From: JBOGXB01 sp050694215
GTDB taxonomy: Bacteria; Actinomycetota; CADDZG01; WHSQ01
Reading direction: 5' to 3'
Length of the DNA stretch: 19,764 nucleotides
Assembly: GCA_050694215.1 (NCBI GenBank)
Contig: JBOGXB010000040.1
Location: forward strand, 1 to 19,764
Shown here: piece after piece, positions 1 to 8,761 of the stretch
How the letters are laid out: every line of letters starts with the position of its first letter
Numbering within the stretch: the stretch's first letter is position 1
The notes under the pieces: generated by a model
What the model was told of the DNA's origin: nothing
Database searches by the model: none
What the model saw: the letters and a program-made list of their open reading frames with translations, nothing else
Translations under genes and position numbers: made by a program

Positions 1-1
1 C

Positions 2-1630
2 TTCCGGGCAAAGCCTGAAACGTTGATGGCCGAGCACCCAGAGCCCACAGTTCAGGAGATGAAACTGACGATCGCTCTCGCGCGCTTGGTGATGGGACCC
101 GATGTCGGCATCCAGGCTCCCCCCAATCTCAGTCCTTACGAATACGGTGAGTACCTCGGGGCCGGCCTGTCGGACTGGGGTGGTGTGTCCCCCGTCACTC
201 CCGACCACGTCAACCCCGAGCGACCGTGGCCCAAGTTGGAGGAATTGCAGGAGGTTACGGAAGGGCGCGGCTTCCTGCTACTCCAGCGCCTCGCGGTGTA
301 TCCGGCCTACTGCTCGACGCCGGCCGCCTTGAGGGATTGGATCGATCCACACCTGCATGCGGGTGTGCTGGATGCGACCGACGGCGAGGGATACCGGCGG
401 CCGGAGGACGAGCGCTGGTACTCGGGAGTGGACGCGCATCCTCCAGAGCGCGCTGCGATCGCGCTTGAGGCTGCGTCCGCGGGCGCATGGAGGGTCCCCG
501 GACGTGTGGTGCGTTCTCCCGTCATGAATGCCCTCGACAAGGCCGTGGGTGGAGATCAGTTGAACGAAGAAGAAGTTGCGCTGTTGTTCACAGCTCGCGG
601 TGCAGAGACCGAACGGCTCTATTCGATCGCCGACGATCTCCGCAGGGCCGTCGTAGGCGATGAGGTCACCTACGTAGTCAACCGCAACATCAACTACACG
701 AACATGTGCTACTTCCGCTGTGGCTTCTGCGCGTTCTCCAAGGGACCGAAATCTCTGAACCTGCGGGGTGAGCCTTATTTGTTGTCACCGGAGGAAGTTG
801 CACGGCGCGCTCAGGAAGCTTGGGACCGCGGCGCGACTGAGGTCTGCATGCAGGGAGGCATCCATCACTCGTTCACCGGAGATAACTACCGCCAGTACCT
901 CATGGCGGTCAAGGAACAGGTGCCAGAGATGCACGTCCACGCATTCACGGCGCTCGAGGTGTTCCAAGGAGCGGAGACCTCAACCATGACCGTTCACAAT
1001 TTCTTGGCGCAGCTCAAGGATGCCGGCCTGGCCACGCTGCCCGGCACAGCTGCGGAGATCCTCGACGACGAGATCCGCGCAATCATCTGTCCGGACAAGA
1101 TCAATACCGAGCAGTGGTGCGAGGTCCATCGCATCGCGCACTCTCTGGGGCTTCGGTCCAACGCCACGATCATGTTCGGGACGGTCGAGGGGCCGCGTAA
1201 TTGGGCTCGCCACCTGATCGTTGTCCGCGACCTGCACTTGGAGGTCGAGGATGCGAACGGGGGCCTCTTCGAATTCGTGCCGCTTCCCTTCGTTCATATG
1301 GCCGCTCCGATCTACCTCAAGGGAAAGGCCAGGAGGGGACCGACCTTCGAGGAGGCTCTCAAGATGCACGCGGTTGCTCGGATCGCCTTGCACGGAGCGA
1401 TCCCGAACATCCAGGTGTCGTGGGTGAAGATGGGACTCGAAGGATCCAAGCTCGCGCTGCAGGCTGGGGCCAATGACCTCGGCGGAACCCTGATGGACGA
1501 GAACATCTCTCGGGCGGCCGGGGCGAGCCACGGGCAGGAGCTCGATCCTGCCGGAATGGAGGCCTTGATACGTTCGATCGGTCGCGTCCCCAGGCGCCGA
1601 ACGACGATGTACGGGCGCGTATCCGCTTAG
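2..1630 (+). CDS. fbiC: FO synthase (fused CofG-CofH), 5' end cut by window edge
   Basis: This is a radical SAM enzyme that makes FO (7,8-didemethyl-8-hydroxy-5-deazariboflavin), the deazaflavin core of coenzyme F420, from tyrosine and a flavin-pathway intermediate. The reading frame is open through base 2, so the ATG at 26 is internal: the residues before it (FRAKPET) continue a CofG-like stretch that includes IQAPPNLSP. The first ~140 residues are thus the C-terminal end of the CofG half. A full CofH half follows, with the radical SAM cluster motif CX3CX2C at bases 707-730 (C-YFR-C-GF-C). Fused FO synthases are usually about 850 residues, so roughly the first 300 are missing to the left. 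The stop is at 1628-1630, 22 bp before the next gene. The fused form is known from actinobacteria, while many archaea keep CofG and CofH separate. Identification is firm; the upstream context is not visible. Confidence 0.95.
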   Translation, partial: FRAKPETLMAEHPEPTVQEMKLTIALARLVMGPDVGIQAPPNLSPYEYGEYLGAGLSDWGGVSPVTPDHVNPERPWPKLEELQEVTEGRGFLLLQRLAVYPAYCSTPAALRDWIDPHLHAGVLDATDGEGYRRPEDERWYSGVDAHPPERAAIALEAASAGAWRVPGRVVRSPVMNALDKAVGGDQLNEEEVALLFTARGAETERLYSIADDLRRAVVGDEVTYVVNRNINYTNMCYFRCGFCAFSKGPKSLNLRGEPYLLSPEEVARRAQEAWDRGATEVCMQGGIHHSFTGDNYRQYLMAVKEQVPEMHVHAFTALEVFQGAETSTMTVHNFLAQLKDAGLATLPGTAAEILDDEIRAIICPDKINTEQWCEVHRIAHSLGLRSNATIMFGTVEGPRNWARHLIVVRDLHLEVEDANGGLFEFVPLPFVHMAAPIYLKGKARRGPTFEEALKMHAVARIALHGAIPNIQVSWVKMGLEGSKLALQAGANDLGGTLMDENISRAAGASHGQELDPAGMEALIRSIGRVPRRRTTMYGRVSA

Positions 1631-1652
1631 CGCCGGGACCAGGGTTTCTATC

Positions 1653-4600
1653 TTGACAATGGCCACTAGAACAGAACCCGAACGAGCGCGCGCTGCAGTT
1701 GGCGGGATCCATAGCGGGCTTCCGACCGTGCTGGCCATCGTTGTCACGCACGACGGCCGCACATGGCTACGGGACTGTCTCGTCGGTCTCAACATGCAGA
1801 CCTACCTTCTTCTCGACGTCCTGGTCGTGGACGACGCGTCGCGAGACTCACGCGTCCAGCCGACCCTCAAGCGCATCGCGAAGCGCCACCTTCGGCGTCG
1901 CCGCTGGGGATATCTGCGAACTCCGCGTCCGCTGGGGTTCGGAGGAGCCATCAACTGGGCCATGTCGCGCGTGAGGACGGACGCCGACTTCCTACTGTTC
2001 ATCCACGACGACGCCGCTCTCGAGCGAACGTCTGTCGAGCTGATGGTCGCTCGCATGTTGGCTCACGATGACACCGCGATAGTCGGCCCGAAGATCGTGG
2101 ACTGGGAGGATCCCTCTCGGCTCGAGGAAATCGGAATGGCGATAGACCGCTATGGCTATCCGTACAAGGGACTGGAAGAGCACGAGATCGACCTCGGGCA
2201 ACACGATAAATCGGTCGAGGTCTTCTACGTGACGTCGACGTGCATGCTCATCCGTCATGAAGTCTTCCGGGATCTACGCGGATGGGACGCGAAGATGCGT
2301 GCTTTCTCGGAGGACCTCGACCTCTGCTGGAGAGCTCGTCTCGCGGGACACGCGGTACGCGTTGAACCCCACGCCAAGGCTCGGCACGCGATCGCCCTGG
2401 CCACGGGCAAGCGGCGTTCTCAGTTCGTGCCCCCGCGCTACTTCATCAGGCGTAACCGCTTCAGGACGATCGCCAAGAACGTGTCGAGGGCTCGCCTTCT
2501 GTCGCTGTTGCCCGCCTTCGTATTGCTGGCGATCGCCGAGATGATCGTCTTCATCACCCTGCGTCAGCCGCGCGAGATCCTGAACCTCGCCCGCGCCCTG
2601 GGCTGGAACGTCCTGAGCGTCCCCCAGACGTTGACTGCGCGAGCCCGGGCTCAACGATTACGGCAAGTCCCCGACCGCAACCTCAGGCGTCTGATGGTGG
2701 GTCAAGGCAGGCGGGTCCGTTTCTACGCGACCCATCAGGCCGGCAGGCTCGAGGAAGCATGGGGACGGCGCGCTGAGCTTCTCGCTCGCCGAGGGCGGGC
2801 GGCGCGCTCATTCGGGCTCGAGCTGCAGGGCTTCCCAGGGGTCATGGTGATGTTCGCGGTCATCGTTCTCGTGGTGGGTTTCAGGCACATCATCTGGGGG
2901 CCCTCCGTCGTCGCAGGGGAGATCCTTCCTTACCCGGAGCGCGCAACCGCCCTGTTGCGCGCTTTCGTGTCGCCCTGGCACGGCTCGGGGCTGGGCCAGG
3001 GTGGTGCCGCTCCGCCCGCCTTCGCGTTGCTCGGCACCGTTCCCCTAATCACGCTCGGAGCCACGGGTGTGGCTCAGAAAGTGCTGATCCTCGGGATGGG
3101 GTTGGCCGGTTTCCTCGGTGCCTACCGGCTCCTCGGTGGTCTGGTCGACCGCCCCTCGCGCCTCGTGGGCGGTCTGATCTATGTGCTCGGAGCGGTGGGA
3201 TTCGCGGGGGTGAGGAACGGAGCGCTCGGAGCTCTCGTCCTCGGCGCAGCGGCCCCGTTCGTCCTCACGTCGCTGCTTCGTCTCATCGGGTGGGTAAGAC
3301 CTCCGCGTTTCAACCGCAGTAGGGCCGTAGCCGGTATGGCTCTCGGAACGGCTATATCTGCCGCGTTCGTGCCGGGGTCCGTTGTGCTCTATCTCGTGGC
3401 GACCGTGCTGCTGACCGCGGTAAGAGCGTTCTTGGACCGGGGAGACAAAGCGCTCCGAGGACTGATGTCGTCCATCATCGGGATCGCCACCGGATGGGCT
3501 CTGCTGCTGCCGTGGAGCTGGCACTGGCTCGATGACGGCGGACCGCTCGATCGATTGCGTGACGGGGACTCGTGGAGCACTTTCGCGGCTCCGTTCGCCG
3601 ATCACGGCATGGCGAGCGTCTTGCTCGGTCAGACGCCTTCCGCCCCAACCCTGTTCGGCCTGGCTCTTCCGTTGCTGGGCCTGGTCGCCGTCTTGGTCTC
3701 GTCCGGTCAACGACGCCGTGTCGCCCTCTCCTTGTGGTCGCTGATCCTCGCTACCGGCTGGCTCATCACCGCGATCTCGGCCGGGGCGCTGCGTCCCATC
3801 GTGGCATCTCCTACCGAGGCGGGTGTGCTCGCGTCGCTCGCCTTCTCGGCCCTCGCCGGCTTGGCGGTTGGAGCCTTCCGCCTCGACCTCCCGAGACGCG
3901 GACTCGGCTTCGTTCATGCGCTGACCTTCGGTTGTCTGGCCCTCGCCGGTTTTCTCGTCGTCGTCGGTCTCGGCCCCGCGGTCTTGCGAGGAGGGTGGGA
4001 TCCTGGCCGCGGGGGCGTCCGGGTCGATGCAGAAGCGGTCGAACAGATCAGGGACCTGCTCGCCACCGAGGGGACACAGGGTGATCAGTTCCGGGCGTTG
4101 TGGGTGGGCGAGGCCTGGACGTCGCCCGTTCCGAGCTCGATGCGTCCATTGGAGCCGCACATGGTGACCGGGCCTCGGGGCCAGGTACTCAGCGATCTGT
4201 TCGAGAACAGCGCGGGCGATGCCGAGCAACAGCTCCGTCGAGTGATCGCATCTGTGGAGGAGGGAGCCACCGATCGTGGGGGAAGTCTGCTGGGTGCTTT
4301 CAACGTTCGGTTCGTCGTCCTCCAGCGGTCCGCCGGCGCCACCAGGTGGCTGAGTCAGCGGGACCTCGCACTCATCCGCTCCGAGCCCGAATACATGCTG
4401 CTCGAGAATGGTGAGCGACTCGACAGGGCCGCGGTCTACGAGGAGGTCCCTGGTCTCCTGGAGGCGATAGAGAGGGGCGATCCTGTCCTGGCTCGGGGGG
4501 GGTTCCAGGCCGAGCGGAGCGAAGCCGTCCAGGAATCCGCGTCCGAGTACGTGGCCGAGGACGTCGGGGGTCCTGGTTTTGCAGTCCTCGCGGAGAGGCA

Positions 4601-4829
4601 GGAGCCCGGCTGGGAAGCAACGGTAGACGGTGGCGAGCTCGAGTCCGTCGACGGCGGATGGGCCAACGTCTTCGAGATCCCGAGCGGCGAGTCTGGCCGC
4701 CTGACGATCGCGCATCCGAGGACCGTTTCAGACATCGCGTGGTTGGTCGCCATTGCACTCGCGTGGGGGGTCGTGGTGAGCGCCGCCTTCGCCCGAGCCC
4801 AGTCTCCCGCCCGAAGGATCCTCGGATGA
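1653..4829 (+). CDS. GT2 glycosyltransferase fused to a polytopic membrane module
   Basis: The N-terminal ~275 residues are a GT-A fold family 2 glycosyltransferase: an opening strand with VVTHDG, the nucleotide-binding DDAS (60-63), a DXD-like HDDA (118-121) and the acceptor-side SEDLDLCWR (219-227). A membrane segment follows at about 284-303, then another at 394-415. A block of about eight more hydrophobic segments runs from 455 to 775. A soluble, presumably extracytoplasmic region covers about 780-1025, and a last membrane helix lies near 1027-1048. This suggests a cytoplasmic sugar-nucleotide transferase tied to a membrane module that moves or further processes a lipid-linked glycan; substrate and product cannot be read from the sequence. 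Start: TTG 1653 has AGGG 8 nt upstream; ATG 1659 is the alternative. The stop overlaps the next start as ATGA, so the DUF5719 gene is translationally coupled. The membrane part recalls GT-C enzymes (for example the PWHGSG loop at 441-446), which is only a suggestion. Confidence 0.85.
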   Translation: MTMATRTEPERARAAVGGIHSGLPTVLAIVVTHDGRTWLRDCLVGLNMQTYLLLDVLVVDDASRDSRVQPTLKRIAKRHLRRRRWGYLRTPRPLGFGGAINWAMSRVRTDADFLLFIHDDAALERTSVELMVARMLAHDDTAIVGPKIVDWEDPSRLEEIGMAIDRYGYPYKGLEEHEIDLGQHDKSVEVFYVTSTCMLIRHEVFRDLRGWDAKMRAFSEDLDLCWRARLAGHAVRVEPHAKARHAIALATGKRRSQFVPPRYFIRRNRFRTIAKNVSRARLLSLLPAFVLLAIAEMIVFITLRQPREILNLARALGWNVLSVPQTLTARARAQRLRQVPDRNLRRLMVGQGRRVRFYATHQAGRLEEAWGRRAELLARRGRAARSFGLELQGFPGVMVMFAVIVLVVGFRHIIWGPSVVAGEILPYPERATALLRAFVSPWHGSGLGQGGAAPPAFALLGTVPLITLGATGVAQKVLILGMGLAGFLGAYRLLGGLVDRPSRLVGGLIYVLGAVGFAGVRNGALGALVLGAAAPFVLTSLLRLIGWVRPPRFNRSRAVAGMALGTAISAAFVPGSVVLYLVATVLLTAVRAFLDRGDKALRGLMSSIIGIATGWALLLPWSWHWLDDGGPLDRLRDGDSWSTFAAPFADHGMASVLLGQTPSAPTLFGLALPLLGLVAVLVSSGQRRRVALSLWSLILATGWLITAISAGALRPIVASPTEAGVLASLAFSALAGLAVGAFRLDLPRRGLGFVHALTFGCLALAGFLVVVGLGPAVLRGGWDPGRGGVRVDAEAVEQIRDLLATEGTQGDQFRALWVGEAWTSPVPSSMRPLEPHMVTGPRGQVLSDLFENSAGDAEQQLRRVIASVEEGATDRGGSLLGAFNVRFVVLQRSAGATRWLSQRDLALIRSEPEYMLLENGERLDRAAVYEEVPGLLEAIERGDPVLARGGFQAERSEAVQESASEYVAEDVGGPGFAVLAERQEPGWEATVDGGELESVDGGWANVFEIPSGESGRLTIAHPRTVSDIAWLVAIALAWGVVVSAAFARAQSPARRILG

Positions 4830-6226
4830 GGGCCGTCATCGAACATTTCCGCGAGGGCACGGTGGGCGTCCTCCTGTTGTCCGCGCTGGCGGGAGGGCTT
4901 GCGCTCGACCTCGGCTCCGAGGGGGTGGAGCGGGAACAGGAGGCTCCCGTCCGGGGGGCGCGCTTCGAGGAGCGGGCGCTGTTCTGTCCACCCCCGGCAG
5001 CAGGCAGGGTGGTCACCGGCAAGCTGACGCTGGCCTCGGAGTCGGGCGAGGATCTCCTGGTCGAGGTCTCTCCGCAGCAGCCCGAGCCCTCGACACTCGA
5101 AGGGGGCCATAGCCGCGTCGTCGACGTAGTGGACCCCGCAGACGTGGTCGGCCTCGGGGGACCGGTCTACGCCGGTGCAACGATCGTGTCCTCCAAGCCG
5201 GTCGCGGGCGCCGGTGCCGCCCGCTGCTCGAGGACGGCCGCTTCCCGCTGGTACTTCGGAGAGGGGAGCAGCCTTCTCGGCTTCGACGAGCGCCTCCTCA
5301 TTTACAACCCCTTCCCGGACGAGGCCGTAGTGCGCGTGGTTTTCTTCACCCCCGTGGGGGAGAGCGCGAAGGCGAACCTCGCGGATGTCGGGGTCCCGGC
5401 GGGCGAGTGGCGCGTTGTCCGCGTCAACGACTTCATCCTCCGTCAAAGAACCCTTGCCGCCAGCGTCGAGGCTGTCAGGGGTCGCGTGGTCGCGTGGCGG
5501 GCCGCCACCGTGAAGGCCGAGCGAGCCTCCAGCCTTCAGTTGAGCCTCGGCTCTCCGACCGCCGGCGACATCTGGTACTTGCCCGCCGGAGCAGTGGGGG
5601 AGGGCGTATCCGAACGCATCGCCGTGTTGAATCCGAGTGAAGAGGAGGCGGTCGTCACCGTGCAGCTGGTGACCGACGACGAGGCCATCCAGCCGCCCAA
5701 GCTCGTCGACCTCGCGATCCCTGCGCGCTCGTCGCGCAGCATCTCGCTTGCCCGGTCGGTCACCGGTCGACAGAATGACGCGGGCGGCGTCGGAGCGATC
5801 GTTCGCTCCACGAGCGGGGCGGACATCGTCGTGGAGGGAACCGTCTCCTACGACACGCGCTTGTTAGAGGGAGTTGCATCCGAGATGGGGGCGCAGAAGC
5901 CGGAAGCGGATTGGCTGCTCGGCCCTGCGGCCTTCGCGTCGGAGACGGACGGGGTCGTATTGCTCAATCCCGGGGGAGAAGCAGCATCCGTATCGATCGA
6001 GCTGTGGTTCAGTGACCGCGAACCGCTAAGGGCCGCTTCCCTCCAGGACCTCGAGGTGGGAGCCGGCACACGAACAAGGGTCCAGCTCCAGAAGTGGACG
6101 CAGGGTCAGCCGGTGGTGGCCGTCGTCGCCTCGGATGTGCCGATTGTGGCGGGCCGAACCGCATCGACGTCCTCGGACGTGGCGACGGTGATGGGCCTAC
6201 CAGCCTCTACGCGCTCCGAGCAGTGA
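4826..6226 (+). CDS. DUF5719-like exported protein with three internal repeats
   Basis: A 466-residue protein starting at the ATG that overlaps the stop of the GT2 gene (ATGA, 4826-4829). Residues 11-29 form one hydrophobic segment, a signal peptide or N-terminal anchor, so the rest should be outside the membrane. The body holds three copies of one module about 110 residues apart: an aromatic strand near 141, 249 and 362, then an NP turn (IYNPFPDEAVV, VLNPSEEEAVV, LLNPGGEAASV) and a strand of alternating hydrophobics. Each copy ends in a [VI/G]-[PA]-[AG] strand such as VPAGEWRVV. This predicts stacked beta-sandwich domains. C54 and C134 could form a disulfide. I recall DUF5719 proteins next to this kind of GT2 gene in other actinobacteria, which together with the coupling suggests a joint role in exported glycan assembly. 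No catalytic motif is visible. Its 3' end overlaps the opposite-strand gene by 20 bp. Confidence 0.75.
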   Translation: MRAVIEHFREGTVGVLLLSALAGGLALDLGSEGVEREQEAPVRGARFEERALFCPPPAAGRVVTGKLTLASESGEDLLVEVSPQQPEPSTLEGGHSRVVDVVDPADVVGLGGPVYAGATIVSSKPVAGAGAARCSRTAASRWYFGEGSSLLGFDERLLIYNPFPDEAVVRVVFFTPVGESAKANLADVGVPAGEWRVVRVNDFILRQRTLAASVEAVRGRVVAWRAATVKAERASSLQLSLGSPTAGDIWYLPAGAVGEGVSERIAVLNPSEEEAVVTVQLVTDDEAIQPPKLVDLAIPARSSRSISLARSVTGRQNDAGGVGAIVRSTSGADIVVEGTVSYDTRLLEGVASEMGAQKPEADWLLGPAAFASETDGVVLLNPGGEAASVSIELWFSDREPLRAASLQDLEVGAGTRTRVQLQKWTQGQPVVAVVASDVPIVAGRTASTSSDVATVMGLPASTRSEQ

Positions 6227-7013
6227 CTTGCGTCTCGCTCGATTCGTAGTGACGGACCGCGTCCACGAACGCCTCGAATAGCGTCGCCTGAGTGCGGTCC
6301 ACCGGGGACATTGCCTCCGGATGCCACTGGACCCCGAGAACCCAGGAATGCTCTATTGACTCGACGGCCTCGAGGACCCCGTCCTCTGCCCAACCGATCT
6401 CCTCCAGCGGCCCGGCCGGTCCTTCGAGTCCCTGATGATGGTGAGTGTTCACCAAGATCTGCAGCGAGCCCGCTATCTCTGTGAGCAGGCTGCCCTCCTT
6501 GATTGAGAGGTTGTGGGCGGGTTCGGCGATCGGGCGATCTCGGTAGTGGTCGAACCTCCCCGGCGTATCGAGGAGATGCTGGTCGAGGGCTCCCCCGAAG
6601 TGCACGTTGAGCAGCTGCATCCCCCGACAGATCGCCAGCATGGGCATGTCTCGCTCGAGGGCGGCCCCGATCATCGTGAGCTCGAAGCGGTCCCGCCGCT
6701 GGCTCACGTTGTGGGTGCGTGGATGGCGCCTCCGCCCGTACAGCTGAGGGTCCACGTCTCCACCGCCGCACAGCACCAGTCCGGCGGCGCCGTCGAGACT
6801 GGACGCGTCGTAGGGGTCGATCTCGGCGTGGAGCTGGATGTCCTCGGGGATCTCCTCCGAGGTTAGCTCCTCGAATGTCGACAGGACACGGACGATGCCT
6901 CCTGCCTTCGTGACCGCGTGAACGTAGGGGAGGGGCAGCCGCCCCCGGCCCTTCCGCCATTGGCCGAGGACGGCGATCCAAGCGTCGTCCGGCGTGGTAT
7001 CTAGGTCTTTCAG
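6207..7013 (-). CDS. Class I glutamine amidotransferase-like hydrolase (peptidase C26, PuuD-like), CTG start
   Basis: A 268-residue protein of the gamma-glutamyl-GABA hydrolase family, which cleaves gamma-glutamyl amides with a Cys-His-Glu triad. The nucleophile motif AICRGMQ has C129, and the GVQWHPE motif supplies H231 and E233. GLVLCGGGDVDP upstream is the usual family signature. The first ATG/GTG/TTG codon in frame is the GTG at 6776, but that would remove about 79 residues with family character (WIAVLGQWRKG, LPYVHAV). The frame is open to 7052 with no ATG, GTG or TTG. CTG at 7013-7011 is preceded by AGGAG at an 8-nt spacing, so it is the best start. It is divergent from the cystathionine gamma enzyme gene with only about 25 bp between starts. 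The substrate is unknown: family members act on gamma-glutamyl-GABA, gamma-glutamyl-ethanolamide or related compounds. Its 3' end overlaps the DUF5719 gene by 20 bp. Confidence 0.85.
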   Translation of the reverse strand: MKDLDTTPDDAWIAVLGQWRKGRGRLPLPYVHAVTKAGGIVRVLSTFEELTSEEIPEDIQLHAEIDPYDASSLDGAAGLVLCGGGDVDPQLYGRRRHPRTHNVSQRRDRFELTMIGAALERDMPMLAICRGMQLLNVHFGGALDQHLLDTPGRFDHYRDRPIAEPAHNLSIKEGSLLTEIAGSLQILVNTHHHQGLEGPAGPLEEIGWAEDGVLEAVESIEHSWVLGVQWHPEAMSPVDRTQATLFEAFVDAVRHYESSETQVTARSA

Positions 7014-7021
7014 CTCAGTCT

Positions 7022-7026
7022 CTCCT
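7022..7026 (-). promoter_or_regulatory. Shine-Dalgarno deciding the CTG start of the amidotransferase-like gene
   Basis: On the minus strand AGGAG (within AGAGGAGAG) lies 8 nt before CTG 7013-7011. No ATG, GTG or TTG exists in that frame between 7052 and 6776, so this site is the main evidence for the start. It sits in the 25-bp gap between two divergent starts; the + strand gene has its own GGAG at 7030-7033. Confidence 0.6.
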
Positions 7027-7038
7027 CTCGGAGTCGCA

Positions 7039-8190
7039 GTGCCCCAGGATATTCATTTCGAGACCGCCGCCATACATGCGGGCCAAGAGCCCGACCCGGC
7101 CACCGGTGCCGCGGTGGTCCCCATCTATCAAACATCGACCTACGTGCAGGATGCTGTAGCCAAGCACAAAGGATTCGACTATTCGCGGGCGGACAATCCG
7201 ACAAGACGGGCACTCGAGACATGCCTGGCCGCTCTCGAAGGAGCCGACCACGGTGTCGCTTTCGGCTCCGGGATGGCCGCGATCGCGACCCTCGCACTGA
7301 CGCTCTCCGCGGGGGACCGCGTCCTCATACCCGCCGACGTCTACGGCGGAACCTGGCGGCTGTTCGCCAAAGTGCTCACCGACTTCGACCTTCTTTTCGA
7401 GACCGTCGACATGACGGATCTGGATGCCGCCGCGGCGGCCCTCGAAGGTGGCGCCGCCATGGTGCTGGCCGAGACGCCGACCAACCCCCTGCTGCGGGTG
7501 CTGGACCTCGAGGCGCTGGCGGAGCTTGCTCATGATGCCGGGGCCGTGCTCGTGGTCGACAACACGTTCGCAACTCCCTACATCCAGCGACCACTGGAGC
7601 TCGGCGCGGATGTGGTCGTGTATTCGGCCACCAAGTACCTGGGGGGTCATTCGGATCTCGTCATGGGAGCCATCACCACCTCCGAGGGAGCCCTCGCCGA
7701 CCGCCTCCGGTTTCTGCAGAAGTCGGTCGGCGCGATACCCGGCCCCTTCGACTGCTGGCTGTTGCTGCGAGGCCTCAAGACATTGGCGGTGAGAATGCGA
7801 GCACACTGCGACCGGGCCGATCGCGTCGCGTCGTTCCTGTCCGAGCATCCCGCTGTTGAGCACGTCTACTTTCCCGGCCTGCCGGATGCGCAGGGGCACG
7901 ATGTCGCAACCAAGCAGATGGCCGCGTCGGGCGAGCCGCTCTACGGCGGGATGGTGTCGTTCGAGGCGGCTTCCGAGGACGCTGCCGTGGCGATCTGCGA
8001 GGGGACGAAGATCTTCTTTCTCGGCGAGTCCTTGGGCGGAGTCGAGTCTCTGATCGAGCACCCGGGCAGGATGACTCACGCGAGCCTCGAGGGGTCGGGC
8101 ATGGAGGTGTCGCCCGCGTTGATCCGTCTATCGGTCGGTATCGAACACACCCAAGACCTCATCGACGATCTCGACCGGGCCCTGTCGTGA
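7039..8190 (+). CDS. metB: Cystathionine gamma-synthase / gamma-lyase (PLP Cys/Met metabolism family)
   Basis: A 383-residue PLP enzyme of the trans-sulfuration family, the usual length. Visible motifs are the N-terminal FETAAIHAGQEPDPATGA, YSRADNPTRRALE, the phosphate-binding GSGMAAI, the aspartate in VVDNTFATP, the Schiff-base lysine K199 in YSATKYLGGHSD, and the late SLGGVESLIEHP. GTG 7039 was chosen because it leaves the family's usual N-terminus and has GGAG 5 nt upstream; GTG 6994 in the same frame would add 15 unrelated residues and overlap the divergent gene. The family contains synthases (O-acyl-homoserine plus cysteine to cystathionine) and lyases (cystathionine to cysteine), and sequence alone does not separate them. 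The cystathionine beta-synthase gene about 0.6 kb away, and sahH in the same window, favour working in the homocysteine-to-cysteine direction. That is inference. Confidence 0.9.
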   Translation: MPQDIHFETAAIHAGQEPDPATGAAVVPIYQTSTYVQDAVAKHKGFDYSRADNPTRRALETCLAALEGADHGVAFGSGMAAIATLALTLSAGDRVLIPADVYGGTWRLFAKVLTDFDLLFETVDMTDLDAAAAALEGGAAMVLAETPTNPLLRVLDLEALAELAHDAGAVLVVDNTFATPYIQRPLELGADVVVYSATKYLGGHSDLVMGAITTSEGALADRLRFLQKSVGAIPGPFDCWLLLRGLKTLAVRMRAHCDRADRVASFLSEHPAVEHVYFPGLPDAQGHDVATKQMAASGEPLYGGMVSFEAASEDAAVAICEGTKIFFLGESLGGVESLIEHPGRMTHASLEGSGMEVSPALIRLSVGIEHTQDLIDDLDRALS

Positions 8191-8281
8191 CCCGCGCCGT
8201 TTCCTTGATGCACCACCGCGCTGTCGCGCTCCGATCCGACACCGCAGGGGACGCGGGGCACGGGGAGGGATCCATCCAAGA

Positions 8282-8761
8282 GTGGTGACCGGCATGGAGG
8301 AGTGCGCGCTCTGCAGGGGGGCCGAGGCCGATCACGAGCTCGGTCGCGTCCAGGTGTGGGAGGACGATCTCTGGCGCCTGACGATGAGCTTGGATTCTTA
8401 CACTCCCGCGTTCTGCTACCTGGAGCCGAAACGCCACATCGCTTACATCACCGACCTCGACGGCGACGAGGCGCGCACATTCGGTGCCGTGATGGCGCGA
8501 GTGACGTCGGTGCTGAAGGAGATCACGCAGGCGGAGGTCGTCTACGTCTACATCTTCGGAGGAGGCATCCCACACCTCCACGTCCACCTCGCGCCCCACC
8601 GGGAGGGCGATGCGCTCGCAGACACCATGATCAGGGGCGAGGTTGAAGAGGAGAAGCTCCCCAGTGGGGCCACCTCCTTGATCAGCAAGGAGTTCGCGCC
8701 CGTCCCGCGCGACGAGCTCGAGGCCCTCGCGAGCCGGGCCCGACAACTTCTGAGTGCCTGA
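8282..8761 (+). CDS. HIT-family protein
   Basis: A 159-residue histidine-triad protein. The signature HLHVHL with H98, H100 and H102 is the nucleotide-hydrolase/transferase active site, in GGGIPHLHVHLAPH. C8 and C11 (CALC) near the start may bind zinc, as in many HIT proteins. HIT proteins act on nucleoside phosphoramidates, dinucleoside polyphosphates or AMP conjugates; the substrate here cannot be read. Start: GTG 8282 has GGAGGG about 12 nt upstream; GTG 8285 and ATG 8294 are alternatives. It lies 91 bp after the cystathionine gamma enzyme gene on the same strand, so co-transcription is possible. It converges on cystathionine beta-synthase across 47 bp. Confidence 0.85.
   Translation: MVTGMEECALCRGAEADHELGRVQVWEDDLWRLTMSLDSYTPAFCYLEPKRHIAYITDLDGDEARTFGAVMARVTSVLKEITQAEVVYVYIFGGGIPHLHVHLAPHREGDALADTMIRGEVEEEKLPSGATSLISKEFAPVPRDELEALASRARQLLSA

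Noticed and set aside
3045..4715. Open frame of 556 codons on the minus strand
   Set aside because: It is antisense to the GT2-membrane fusion gene, with low-complexity charged sequence and no family motif; a by-product of high GC content.
7015..8079. Open frame of 354 codons on the minus strand
   Set aside because: It is antisense to the cystathionine gamma enzyme gene, and its composition mirrors that gene's codons.
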